Position numbers and translations under genes: made by a program. 64,000 bases of DNA. Origin: Treponema sp. GTDB lineage: Bacteria > Spirochaetota > Spirochaetia > Treponematales > Treponemataceae. Numbering within the stretch: the stretch's first letter is position 1; each line of letters begins with the position of its first letter. The notes beneath the pieces were generated by a model. That model made no database searches and was not told where the DNA came from. It saw only the letters and a program-made list of their open reading frames with translations. Shown piece after piece: positions 26,020 to 35,062 of the stretch. The stretch is taken from positions 38,262 to 102,261 of the forward strand of contig JAILKS010000026.1 of assembly GCA_024693715.1 (NCBI GenBank), in the 5' to 3' direction.

Positions 26020-26990
26020 TATTCAGTTCCTAAATTTACAACTGTATAATCATATATAGTCCAGATTCCTTCCCGCTGTCTAACCTTGTATGTATAGCTT
26101 TTTCTTTCTCTGAAATTTGTATATTTGAACCATTCAGTAACTACAACAATTCCTTCTGTTGGTGTATAAGTTGTTTTCTCAATAACAAATTTTTCAGGAA
26201 CAGCTATGATATCATTTTCGATTCTTGACTGCATCAAATCCTTTTTGAAAGCATCTACCATTCTGATGCGTTCATCCTCAGATACTGTAATAAACTTGTT
26301 TTTGAGAGAAGGATTTCGTTTAATCAAAGATTCAATATCCATGTATAAGAAGAACTGATCCCACAATGACTTTTGACGTGCAATAATTGTCTGTTCTACA
26401 ACCTTATCCGGTGAAAGCTCTTCCTGCCTTAATATTTCAACAGATTCTTCCTTTACCGGAATATAATTTGATGAAGCAGATGATGGAGAAGGCTTTACTT
26501 CAAGAGTTAATCTGTTTGTATTTACACTGATAAATTTTGATTTATATAATTCAGGATAAAAAGAAACATCAACATAATAAATCGAAGGATCATCTACAAC
26601 AAGATATTCTTTAAGATTTTCGATAAATGAATATTCCTCACCAGGATCAAGAGCAATTTCACGGAAATATACAGTCTGATTTGTAGTACGTTTTTCAATT
26701 AAACCGTCTGTCTGCTTAAGCTGCTTGTTTTTTACAGTATAAGCATGAAAATCAATACTGAACATTCTGTTGTCAGCAAGCTTGAATCTTAATGTATCAG
26801 TTCCTTTATTTTTAATAGTGATATGAATATTAACAGGATTTGATTCAGTATTATCAGGATAGTAAATTGTCCGGTTAGAAAATTTAATTGTGACAGCCAT
26901 GTTTGAATATTCATTATTCTGTGCAGTTATAAAAGTCTGTCCAAAAATCAAATAAAATGATATAATAGTCAAAATTTTACGGATTTTCAA
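26019..26990 (-). CDS. Secreted beta-rich protein of unknown function
   Basis: The 323-residue protein starts with TTG at 26990, after a GGAG site. It has a signal peptide (MKIRKILTIISFYLIFGQTFITAQ). Residues 30-170 are beta-rich with an Ig-like character (VNIHITIKNKGTDTLRFKLADNR; EYSFIENLKEY). The C-terminal part has a charged helical segment (EESVEILRQEELSPDKVVEQTIIARQ) and a closing beta domain ending in GIWTIYDYTVVNLG. No enzyme motif is seen. It overlaps the pseudo-receiver gene by 1 base, so the secreted and cytoplasmic proteins are co-expressed. Confidence 0.6.
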   Translation of the reverse strand: MKIRKILTIISFYLIFGQTFITAQNNEYSNMAVTIKFSNRTIYYPDNTESNPVNIHITIKNKGTDTLRFKLADNRMFSIDFHAYTVKNKQLKQTDGLIEKRTTNQTVYFREIALDPGEEYSFIENLKEYLVVDDPSIYYVDVSFYPELYKSKFISVNTNRLTLEVKPSPSSASSNYIPVKEESVEILRQEELSPDKVVEQTIIARQKSLWDQFFLYMDIESLIKRNPSLKNKFITVSEDERIRMVDAFKKDLMQSRIENDIIAVPEKFVIEKTTYTPTEGIVVVTEWFKYTNFRERKSYTYKVRQREGIWTIYDYTVVNLGTE

Positions 26991-27037
26991 AATAATCTCC
27001 TTAAATTTTATTATTACTTAATTATCGGTATTTTCTA

Positions 27038-30000
27038 ATGAAATCATTATATTCTTCTATATATAATTTAATACACAATTCACCACAAATAAAGCAGTCA
27101 GTTGAGCTTTTCTCTACTAAAAACATCAGATTTCCATTAAATGTTACAGGTATTCAGGGCTCATTTTTCAGCTTTTATGTTAATGAACTTACATCCTTTT
27201 CAAAGGATTTTATAATAATTGTTCCCACAGAATATGAAGCGAACAACCTTCTTCTTGATTTTCAATCGCTTTTTCCACAGCTGCCGGTATATGTTTTTCC
27301 GTCATGGGGTGCCGTTCCATACAAAGCCTGTGCAAAGGGAAGTGTAGTTTTCGGTAAACGTTCAGGAGTTCTTTCAACGCTTTCCAATAAAACAGATGAA
27401 GGTTCACGTATTTTTATTTTTACACAGCGTTCATTTTTAAGTCCTCTTGTACCTCCAGAATACCTTAAAAAATCAATAATCAGACTTTCCCTTAATGATA
27501 AAATTGATACAGTTTCCATTGCACGTAAACTCACTGACTGCGGTTATACAAAGGTTTCCCGTGTAAGTGTAAGAGGGGAATTCAGCCTTCGAGGTGAAGT
27601 TCTTGATATTTTCCTGCCGCTTGCTGAATATCCGGCACGAATTGTGTTTGATTTTGATCAGATTACTTCCTTTAAGCTGTTTGAAACAGATTCACAGACT
27701 ACCGTAAAAGCAATCGAAAATCTTACAATTTATCCTATGAAAGAAGTTATCTGGAACGATGAACTTACAGATAAACTTGAAACTGAACTTTTAAAATACA
27801 ATGAACAGGCATTGAAAGAAGACATTCATCTTCCGTTTACCGACAATGCGATGACGCATCTGGAAACAATGCTGGAAGAACTTCGGACAAAAAACGAAGC
27901 TGAAGGTGAAGAGTTATTCTACCAGCTTTTATGGGACAAAGAATATTACCTTAATGATTATCTTTCTGGTGATGACTTAATTCTTTTTTATGATTATGAC
28001 CGTCTTGAAAATGCACAAATTTCAATTGAACGTGAATATAACGGAATGTACCGCAAAATAAGGGAAGATTTTCCGGTATTACATCCTCAAAAAATGATAA
28101 GCAGCTTTAGTGATATGCTTGAAAAATTTTCAAGAAGTATTTATTTTCGTACACTTTCAGAAAATTTTGATAAAACTAATCTCTTTGAATTTAAAGTAAA
28201 GCCTTCCAGGAGTTTTTTCGGAAACATCAATTATATGAAGGAAGAACTTCAGAAGCTTCAGGATGATAACTGGAATGTATATATTTTTACCGATAACGAA
28301 AATCAGCAGCTGAGAATAAATGAAATTTTTAAAGATTTTACTGAACCTGAAAATAATAAAAAACCTGTTTTACTTATTCCAAAAGCGATTTATCAAGGTT
28401 TCGAAATTCCCGAAATAAAACTTCTTGTCATTCAGGAAAACGAAATTTTTGGAAGACGTAAGTATGTTGCAAAATCAGTAAATAAAGCAAAAAGTCAGGT
28501 TATAGACACTTTTATTGAATTAAATCCTGGAGATTATGTAGTTCATGTAAACTGGGGAATAGGTCTTTTTCACGGAATTGAACGTGTAAAATCACTTGGT
28601 AACGAACGGGATTACATAAAGCTTGAATATGCAGACGAGGAGTTTGCATTTGTTCCGATTGAACAGGTAAATCTTGTTCAGCTTTATATCGGCAACGAAG
28701 GTGAAAAACCTCGTCTTGACAGAATCGGAAGCAAATCCTGGGAAAACAGAAAAAATAAAGTACAGAAAGCAGTTGAAGAGCTTGCACATAAACTCATTGA
28801 TTTATACTCAAGAAGAAAAGCATCTGTTGGTTTTGCATTTCCCAAAGAAACTCAATGGCAGGCTGCTTTTGAAGCGGCATTTCCCTATGAGGATACACAG
28901 GACCAGATAACTGTTACAGAGGAAGTTAAACAGGATATGGAAAAACCTGTTCCAATGGACAGACTTATATGTGGTGATGTCGGCTATGGAAAAACAGAAA
29001 TTGCAATGCGTGCAGCTTTTAAAGCAGTAATGGGCGGTAAACAGGTAGCTTTTTTAGCACCCACTACAATTCTTTGTGAACAGCATTACGATACATGTGT
29101 TGAAAGATTCAAGAATTTTCCTGTAAAAATTGAACGCTTAAGCCGGTTCGTACAACCGTCAGATCAAAAAAAAATACTTTCAAAGCTTGAAAACGGTGAA
29201 ATTGATATTCTCATAGGAACGCACAGAATAATTCAGAAAGATGTAAAATTTAAAAATCTGGGACTTATGATAATTGATGAAGAACAGAGGTTTGGTGTAA
29301 AAGATAAGGAAAAACTCAAAGAAATGAAAACAAACGTAGACTGTCTTACAATGTCTGCTACACCAATCCCCCGTACACTGCACATGAGTCTTTTAAAAAT
29401 AAGGGATATGAGTCTTTTGACGACACCGCCTCAAAACAGAATTCCTATAGAAACTACAATAGATGAATTTTCAGAAGAAAAAGTTGCCTCAGCAATAAGA
29501 AAAGAAATGGAACGGGGAGGGCAGATTTTTTATCTTCATAACAGGGTTGAATCACTACAGGAAACAAGAATCAAAATTGAAAAAATAGTTCCGGAATGTC
29601 TGGTAGATATTGCGCATGGACAAATGACAAGTTCTGAACTTGATGAAATATTTCATAGATTCAAAATGGGTGCTTTTCATGTATTAATTGCTACCACAAT
29701 CATAGAAAATGGAATAGACATTCCAAACGTTAACACAATCATCATAGATCGTGCAGACATGTATGGCGTTTCACAGTTATATCAGTTACGAGGACGAGTC
29801 GGAAGAAGCGACAGAAAAGCCTATGCATATTTATTATATCCTCAGGATAAAGCTTTGAGTGAAGTTGCAATGAAAAGACTTCAGGTAATCAGTGATTTTA
29901 CAGAGCTTGGAAGCGGATTTAAAATTGCAATGAAAGATATGGAAATACGTGGAGCTGGAAATCTTCTTGGAAGAGATCAGTCTGGTGATGTATATGCAGT

Positions 30001-30517
30001 CGGTTTTGATTTATACATGAAGCTTTTAAATGAAGCAGTAAACAGATTGACCGCACAAAAGGATTATATTGCTCAAAGCGAAGTTCTTATGGAATTGGAA
30101 TACACCGGTTACATACCGGACACATATGTTACCATTCCTCAAATTAAAATAGAAATTTATAAAAAAATTGCCTCAATTACAACTGATAATGAATTTGAAG
30201 CCGTAATATATGAGTTAAACGATAGATTCGGTCCAATACCGGAAGAAGTTTCCAGTCTGCTTGCACTGGCTGAAATCCGTATAATCTGCAGAAAACTTAA
30301 CATAAAATCTTTACGTGAAAAAACAGGCGAAGTTAAGGTAGAATTCAGCAGTGTTGAAAATTTCTCAATTGATAAATTTATGAAGCTGCTAAACGAAAAT
30401 CCTGGAACAATCCGTCTTGTACCGACTATGCCGAATGTACTGTTTATCAAGCTTGGTAAAATAGGACTTAGGGAAAAGTCAGAATTTATCAGGGAAAAAC
30501 TTAATAAATTAATTTAA
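27038..30517 (+). CDS. mfd: Transcription-repair coupling factor Mfd
   Basis: Removes RNA polymerase stalled at DNA damage and recruits UvrA. The 1159-residue length is typical. An N-terminal UvrB-like module (LPVYVFPSWGAVPYKACAK) is followed by the RNA-polymerase interaction domain near 490-560 (GDYVVHVNWGIGLFHGIERV). The RecG-like motor has Walker A CGDVGYGKTE (about residues 645-654), DEEQRFGV (about 746-753), and RADMYGVSQLYQLRGRVGRS. The TRCF C-terminal domain is complete. It is divergent from 26990 with only 47 bases between. No clear ribosome site precedes the ATG. Confidence 0.96.
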   Translation: MKSLYSSIYNLIHNSPQIKQSVELFSTKNIRFPLNVTGIQGSFFSFYVNELTSFSKDFIIIVPTEYEANNLLLDFQSLFPQLPVYVFPSWGAVPYKACAKGSVVFGKRSGVLSTLSNKTDEGSRIFIFTQRSFLSPLVPPEYLKKSIIRLSLNDKIDTVSIARKLTDCGYTKVSRVSVRGEFSLRGEVLDIFLPLAEYPARIVFDFDQITSFKLFETDSQTTVKAIENLTIYPMKEVIWNDELTDKLETELLKYNEQALKEDIHLPFTDNAMTHLETMLEELRTKNEAEGEELFYQLLWDKEYYLNDYLSGDDLILFYDYDRLENAQISIEREYNGMYRKIREDFPVLHPQKMISSFSDMLEKFSRSIYFRTLSENFDKTNLFEFKVKPSRSFFGNINYMKEELQKLQDDNWNVYIFTDNENQQLRINEIFKDFTEPENNKKPVLLIPKAIYQGFEIPEIKLLVIQENEIFGRRKYVAKSVNKAKSQVIDTFIELNPGDYVVHVNWGIGLFHGIERVKSLGNERDYIKLEYADEEFAFVPIEQVNLVQLYIGNEGEKPRLDRIGSKSWENRKNKVQKAVEELAHKLIDLYSRRKASVGFAFPKETQWQAAFEAAFPYEDTQDQITVTEEVKQDMEKPVPMDRLICGDVGYGKTEIAMRAAFKAVMGGKQVAFLAPTTILCEQHYDTCVERFKNFPVKIERLSRFVQPSDQKKILSKLENGEIDILIGTHRIIQKDVKFKNLGLMIIDEEQRFGVKDKEKLKEMKTNVDCLTMSATPIPRTLHMSLLKIRDMSLLTTPPQNRIPIETTIDEFSEEKVASAIRKEMERGGQIFYLHNRVESLQETRIKIEKIVPECLVDIAHGQMTSSELDEIFHRFKMGAFHVLIATTIIENGIDIPNVNTIIIDRADMYGVSQLYQLRGRVGRSDRKAYAYLLYPQDKALSEVAMKRLQVISDFTELGSGFKIAMKDMEIRGAGNLLGRDQSGDVYAVGFDLYMKLLNEAVNRLTAQKDYIAQSEVLMELEYTGYIPDTYVTIPQIKIEIYKKIASITTDNEFEAVIYELNDRFGPIPEEVSSLLALAEIRIICRKLNIKSLREKTGEVKVEFSSVENFSIDKFMKLLNENPGTIRLVPTMPNVLFIKLGKIGLREKSEFIREKLNKLI

Positions 30518-30551
30518 AATAGTTATTTTCTTGATATTAGACACAAAGAAG

Positions 30552-30557
30552 TATAAA
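30552..30557 (+). promoter_or_regulatory. Weak promoter candidate of the lipoprotein pair
   Basis: TATAAA at 30552-30557, with TTGATA at 30531-30536. The 15-base spacer is shorter than the usual 16-18, so this is uncertain. The position, downstream of mfd and 30 bases before the lipoprotein ATG, is sensible. Confidence 0.3.
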
Positions 30558-30586
30558 ATAAAGTTAAAAAAAAAGAGGTATTAAGT

Positions 30587-30958
30587 ATGAAAAATGTCAT
30601 TTTAACTTGTTGTTTAATTTTTACAGTTTTAATTTGTATTTCCTGCAAAAGCAATGCCAGTACTAAAACCAGCAATACCGACCCAAAAATACAAATCAGT
30701 ATCTCTACTGAGCACCCTGATTTTACATTAGATTATACTTATGACGCTTCAATCTATATGTACACATTTAATGTTGTAAGTTCAATTACATTTGATGAAT
30801 TGAACTGGTATTTGAATAATGAAAAACTTATTGGTACAGAAAATCAAATGAAAATAAATACCAGTGCTATCGCAAAAAAAGGTATATATCATATGCTTGT
30901 AACCGGAGTAAATAATGGCATTGTGTATTCTGCAGAAATTATGTTTACTGTAAATTAA
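30587..30958 (+). CDS. Small lipoprotein of unknown function
   Basis: The 123-residue protein has a signal peptide ending in the lipobox region LICISC, with the lipidated Cys at residue 20. The mature part is short, beta-rich and ends in a segment resembling an Ig-like strand pattern (AKKGIYHMLVTGVNNGIVYSAEIMFTV). An AGAGG ribosome site is present. It lies 16 bases before the LRR lipoprotein gene and is probably co-transcribed with it. No family was recognised. Confidence 0.65.
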   Translation: MKNVILTCCLIFTVLICISCKSNASTKTSNTDPKIQISISTEHPDFTLDYTYDASIYMYTFNVVSSITFDELNWYLNNEKLIGTENQMKINTSAIAKKGIYHMLVTGVNNGIVYSAEIMFTVN

Positions 30959-30974
30959 GAAATGGAGAAAAAAA

Positions 30975-33900
30975 ATGAAAAACAAAATTAAACTTATAAT
31001 ATTTATTTCGGCTGTTTTTATTTTGATGTCAGCCTGTAAAAATAACATTTCATATGAAAAAAACTCATCAGATTTTTATGCCTGGTTTACTATAGGAACT
31101 CTAAATGACAGGGCAGTCATGCCTGATTATAAAAATGATTCCTTTGATGAGTATATATTAAAAGGAACTCTAGATGAAGAAGAAAAAGATTTTGGTTCTT
31201 TTACATCTTACAAGACTTTATCTTCAAAAAAATTTAAAATTACAACAGGCGACTGGACTTTTAATTTAACTGCAAAGAAAGGTCAGACAATTTATACCTC
31301 AACTATAACAAAAACAATTGTTAAGGGGGAAAATACTCTTAACTTTTCATTAAAGGCAAAGCAGCTTGATTTAGAAAATGGAAAAGGGAATATTGAATTT
31401 GAACTCACTGTACCTTCTCAAATTGCAAAGGTAACTTATTCACTTTTAGATTTTAACAGTCTGACACCAGTTACTAATTTTACTTCGATAGAAACTAATG
31501 TAACAGGCAACAAATCAACCTTAAGCTTAGACCAGGTTCCTGCCGGCACTTACTATATTGATGCACTTTTATTAACTTCAGACAATGTAAAGGTAAACAC
31601 ATACAGAACAGTAGCTTCTGTTTGTGACGGCATTACAAGCAGGGGAAGCTTTACAATAAGCCAGACAAATACAATTTATACAATTTCTTTTGCCCAGGGC
31701 CATTATTCCTTTGTAGACGGCACAATCATTCCGGCCAGCTTTACAACCTTTGATACAAGCACAATTACTTTACCAGATGCCGACGATATTTTGGCTCCAT
31801 TTAATTTCCTTGGCTGGTACCTGACAAATGATTATTCCGGAGAAGCCCTTACAACATTAACTCCTACAACGCCAGGAAACATTACTTTGTACCCAAGGTG
31901 GGGCAACGAGATTACCTGTACTGCAGAGGAACTTAAAGAATATATTACCGATTTTTCTAATACAGAGATTATTGTTCATATTACTGATTTGAATCCGGAT
32001 TTTTATGATCTCAGAGAAGCACTCAAAAAGAATCAGACTGTTACTGTTAAACTTGATCTTGATTCATGTAAGGATCTTACTTATTTTTCTAGTACTCTAG
32101 GTGAATGTAACAATCTTATTTCTGTTTCAATTCCAGAAAATGTTACTGAAATTGGTAACTTTGCATTATACAATTCTTATAACTTACAGGAAATTAATTA
32201 TAATGCTAAAAATATTACTGCTATAAATAATGCTAAAGATTGGATTACAAAAAATACAGGAAAAGATGCTGGCGGTGTTGTACTAAATATTGGTGCCGGG
32301 GTTGAAACAATTCCTGAAAATTTTCTATATGTATATGACAACTCTTGTATTAAAGAAATTAATTTTCCTGAAAATTCTTCATTAAAAAAGATTGGTCAAT
32401 ATGCATTTTATGAAGTTGATGCAATAGAAGAAGTTATTATTTCTGATAATATTACTAATATTGGAAGTTATGCTTTTGGCTATTGTTCAAATCTTAAAAC
32501 TGTAAGAATATTAAATAAAAATGTTGTGTTAGACAGTTCACCTTTCTATCAAACAGATATTCACGATATTTATTTTAACGGTACATTTACACAATGGTCA
32601 GACTTTTGTGGTAGTTCTTCTAAAGTTAATTGTAACACTAAAAATGGTTCAAATTTATATTTAAACAATAAATTACTCACAGAAATTACTTTAAATGATA
32701 AAGAAGTAGATTTTAATAAATTTTCAACAGCAAATCTAAACAGCATTACAACAATTACTATTGGTGAAAATGTAGAAAAAATTACAGGAGCTTTTATTCG
32801 TATATATGACCTTAAAACAATTTATTTTAATGCAATAAATTGTCAGGATATTTCTTCAAGTGACTATTTATTCGGAAATGTAGTAGGAAGTAGTGAAGGT
32901 ATTACTGCAATAATTGGTAATAAAGTAACCAGAATACCAGGTTCTCTTTTTAAGAAATCAAGTTATTCATCCTATATATTAAATTTAACAAATGTTATTT
33001 TTGCTGATAATTCCGTATGTACCGAAATTGGAGATGATGCATTTTACAACAATATAAATCTTAAAAATATATATCTTCCAAAGAGTATTACAACAATAGG
33101 GGAGGATGCTTATTATACAAAAGGTACGGAAAATGTTTATTTTGATGGTACTCTTGAAGAATGGTATTCCAATATTAATTTTAAAAATTGGGATTCAAAT
33201 CCTTTATATTACAATGAATCAAATTTATATGTAAACAAAAATGAACTTGTAGAAGTTCTTGAAATTCCAGAAGGAACAACAGATGCTTCAATGAATCCCT
33301 ATGCTTTTACAGCCTGTAAGAGTCTTAAAAAGGTAATTATTCCTTCATCAATGACAACTTTACCAAAAATATATTATGCATATTATGTCGAAGAATTAGT
33401 TTATGGGCCTTCTGCTTACAATTTTGATTTTAAAGATTCTTCAGGTTATAGCGGATGTTTTTCAAGTATGGGATTCAAAGCAGAAAATGGTATTAAATTA
33501 ACTATTGGAAAAGATGTAATAAAAATACCAGACTTTTTTAAATATTCAGGTATAGATCCTGTTGAAATAAATTTTGAAGATAATTGCATATGTTCTGAAA
33601 TAGGAGAAGAAGCTTTTGCAGAGCTCAGAAAATTAAAAAGAGTAACAATTCCAGAAAGTATTACTAAAATTGGAGAAAAAGCATTTGCAGGAGGATATTA
33701 TGATTCTGACAAATCAATTATGGAAGAAATTATATATAATGCAAAAAATGCTCAAAGTGCAGCCTGGAGTTGGACAGATTCTTGTTTTAAAGATTCTGGC
33801 GAAAAAACAGAAGGAGGTATTAAATTAATCATTGGAGCTCAAGTAGAATGTATTAACGAAAATATTTTTTATAATACCAATATTTCTTCGGTTGTTTTTG

Positions 33901-34871
33901 AAGGAACAAAAATATCAAAATTCGCAGAAAGTGCATTTTCACAATGTCCGATAGAAAAAGTAGAATATCCGGGAACTCAAAGACAGTGGGAAAGTATAGT
34001 TTTTGTAAATCAAAATTCTTCTCCATGCTGTACAGGCGGTTCTTTATATATTTCCGGGACAAAAATTACTTCTGTTTCTATTCCAGAAGGAACAGAAAGA
34101 ATACCGGACGGTGTATATTCCGGATGTAAAGATATAACTACAGTTACTTTACCTTCAACATTAAAAGCAATAGGTGCTTACAGCTTCTATAATTGTACAG
34201 GACTTTCAAAAATTACAATTCCTGAAAGTGTAGTGGAAATTAATGAATCTCCATTTTATGGATGTACAGGATTAACTGAAATTAATTATAATGCAGTAAA
34301 ATTAACAAAAAATACATGTTATTCTGGTTATATGTTTTATAAAGCTGGTATAGATACAGAAGGTTGTACTGTTAATTTTGGCAAAAATGTTATTGAACTA
34401 CCTGACGATATATTTAGGGGAGCACAAAGTAATATTATTAAGGTAAACTTTGCATCAGATTCTAAATTAGAAATTATCAGTGATGATGCTTTTTACTATA
34501 TGAAAGGATTAACCGAGATAACAATACCTGATACAGTTCAGAAAATAATGGGTAGAGCTTTTGAAGGTACAAATATACAATCAGTTATTATTCCTGATTC
34601 CGTTACATATATGGACGGGAATGTGTTCAGTAATTGTAAATTGTTAGAAAGTGTAACAATAGGTTCTGGTTTAACTAAAATTGATCGTAATACATTTAGT
34701 TATGATGAAAAACTATCAGAGGTAATTTTCAAAGATACTGATAATTGGTATAAGGATGATTTCTATAATTATTCTGCCTTTAATGAAGAAGACAGGATAA
34801 ACGTAACTGATCCACAGGCTAATGCAGAGCTTTTAAAACAAGGGGAATATTATCTGTTCAAAAAGCAATAA
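30975..34871 (+). CDS. BspA-like leucine-rich repeat surface lipoprotein
   Basis: The 1298-residue lipoprotein has lipobox LMSAC (Cys16-17 region), a beta-sandwich N-terminal region, and one Listeria-Bacteroides (InlB B-type) repeat at about 230-315 ending in NITLYPRW. From about 340 to the end are many Treponema/BspA LRR_5 units with patterns such as LISVSIPENVTEIGNFALYN, LKRVTIPESITKIGEKAFAG and LTEITIPDTVQKIMGRAFEG. Relatives in oral treponemes and Tannerella bind host proteins or other bacteria; here the partner is unknown. Insertions resembling 'YxGTxxQW' separate some repeats. An AATGGAG site precedes the ATG. Confidence 0.87.
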   Translation: MKNKIKLIIFISAVFILMSACKNNISYEKNSSDFYAWFTIGTLNDRAVMPDYKNDSFDEYILKGTLDEEEKDFGSFTSYKTLSSKKFKITTGDWTFNLTAKKGQTIYTSTITKTIVKGENTLNFSLKAKQLDLENGKGNIEFELTVPSQIAKVTYSLLDFNSLTPVTNFTSIETNVTGNKSTLSLDQVPAGTYYIDALLLTSDNVKVNTYRTVASVCDGITSRGSFTISQTNTIYTISFAQGHYSFVDGTIIPASFTTFDTSTITLPDADDILAPFNFLGWYLTNDYSGEALTTLTPTTPGNITLYPRWGNEITCTAEELKEYITDFSNTEIIVHITDLNPDFYDLREALKKNQTVTVKLDLDSCKDLTYFSSTLGECNNLISVSIPENVTEIGNFALYNSYNLQEINYNAKNITAINNAKDWITKNTGKDAGGVVLNIGAGVETIPENFLYVYDNSCIKEINFPENSSLKKIGQYAFYEVDAIEEVIISDNITNIGSYAFGYCSNLKTVRILNKNVVLDSSPFYQTDIHDIYFNGTFTQWSDFCGSSSKVNCNTKNGSNLYLNNKLLTEITLNDKEVDFNKFSTANLNSITTITIGENVEKITGAFIRIYDLKTIYFNAINCQDISSSDYLFGNVVGSSEGITAIIGNKVTRIPGSLFKKSSYSSYILNLTNVIFADNSVCTEIGDDAFYNNINLKNIYLPKSITTIGEDAYYTKGTENVYFDGTLEEWYSNINFKNWDSNPLYYNESNLYVNKNELVEVLEIPEGTTDASMNPYAFTACKSLKKVIIPSSMTTLPKIYYAYYVEELVYGPSAYNFDFKDSSGYSGCFSSMGFKAENGIKLTIGKDVIKIPDFFKYSGIDPVEINFEDNCICSEIGEEAFAELRKLKRVTIPESITKIGEKAFAGGYYDSDKSIMEEIIYNAKNAQSAAWSWTDSCFKDSGEKTEGGIKLIIGAQVECINENIFYNTNISSVVFEGTKISKFAESAFSQCPIEKVEYPGTQRQWESIVFVNQNSSPCCTGGSLYISGTKITSVSIPEGTERIPDGVYSGCKDITTVTLPSTLKAIGAYSFYNCTGLSKITIPESVVEINESPFYGCTGLTEINYNAVKLTKNTCYSGYMFYKAGIDTEGCTVNFGKNVIELPDDIFRGAQSNIIKVNFASDSKLEIISDDAFYYMKGLTEITIPDTVQKIMGRAFEGTNIQSVIIPDSVTYMDGNVFSNCKLLESVTIGSGLTKIDRNTFSYDEKLSEVIFKDTDNWYKDDFYNYSAFNEEDRINVTDPQANAELLKQGEYYLFKKQ

Positions 34872-34882
34872 TATTTGGTTAT

Positions 34883-34941
34883 AGATTGCTTCGCTGCGCT
34901 CGCAATATGTCATTACGAGGAGTGCAGCAACGAAGCAATCT
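34883..34941. repeat. REP-like inverted repeat
   Basis: Perfect 11-base arms AGATTGCTTCG (34883-34893) and CGAAGCAATCT (34931-34941) flank a GC-richer centre in otherwise AT-rich sequence. Inner bases (CTGCGCTCGCAAT against rc of TACGAGGAGTGCAGCAA) continue an imperfect palindrome. It resembles dispersed short palindromic elements found in many genomes. A second copy was not found in this window. Confidence 0.6.
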
Positions 34942-35014
34942 ACGTCGCCACTATTAAATATGTATATAGGTAGACAGAATATACATTATAGTAAGTAATA
35001 AAGATAGGAAAAAT

Positions 35015-35054
35015 AATACTACAGCACCACAAAATTATGGATTACTGTAGTATT
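35015..35054 (-). terminator. Terminator after metG
   Basis: Stem AATACTACAG (35015-35024) and CTGTAGTATT (35045-35054) is a perfect 10-bp inverted repeat. On the minus strand the stem is followed by ATTTTT, giving a U-tract, 9 bases after the metG stop. The plus strand has only a short U-tract, so minus-strand function is more likely. Confidence 0.7.
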
Positions 35055-35062
35055 TTATAGCA

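Noticed and set aside
27262..28789. Several 60-90-codon frames antisense to mfd
   Set aside because: They arise from codon bias of the real gene and have no start signals or family match.
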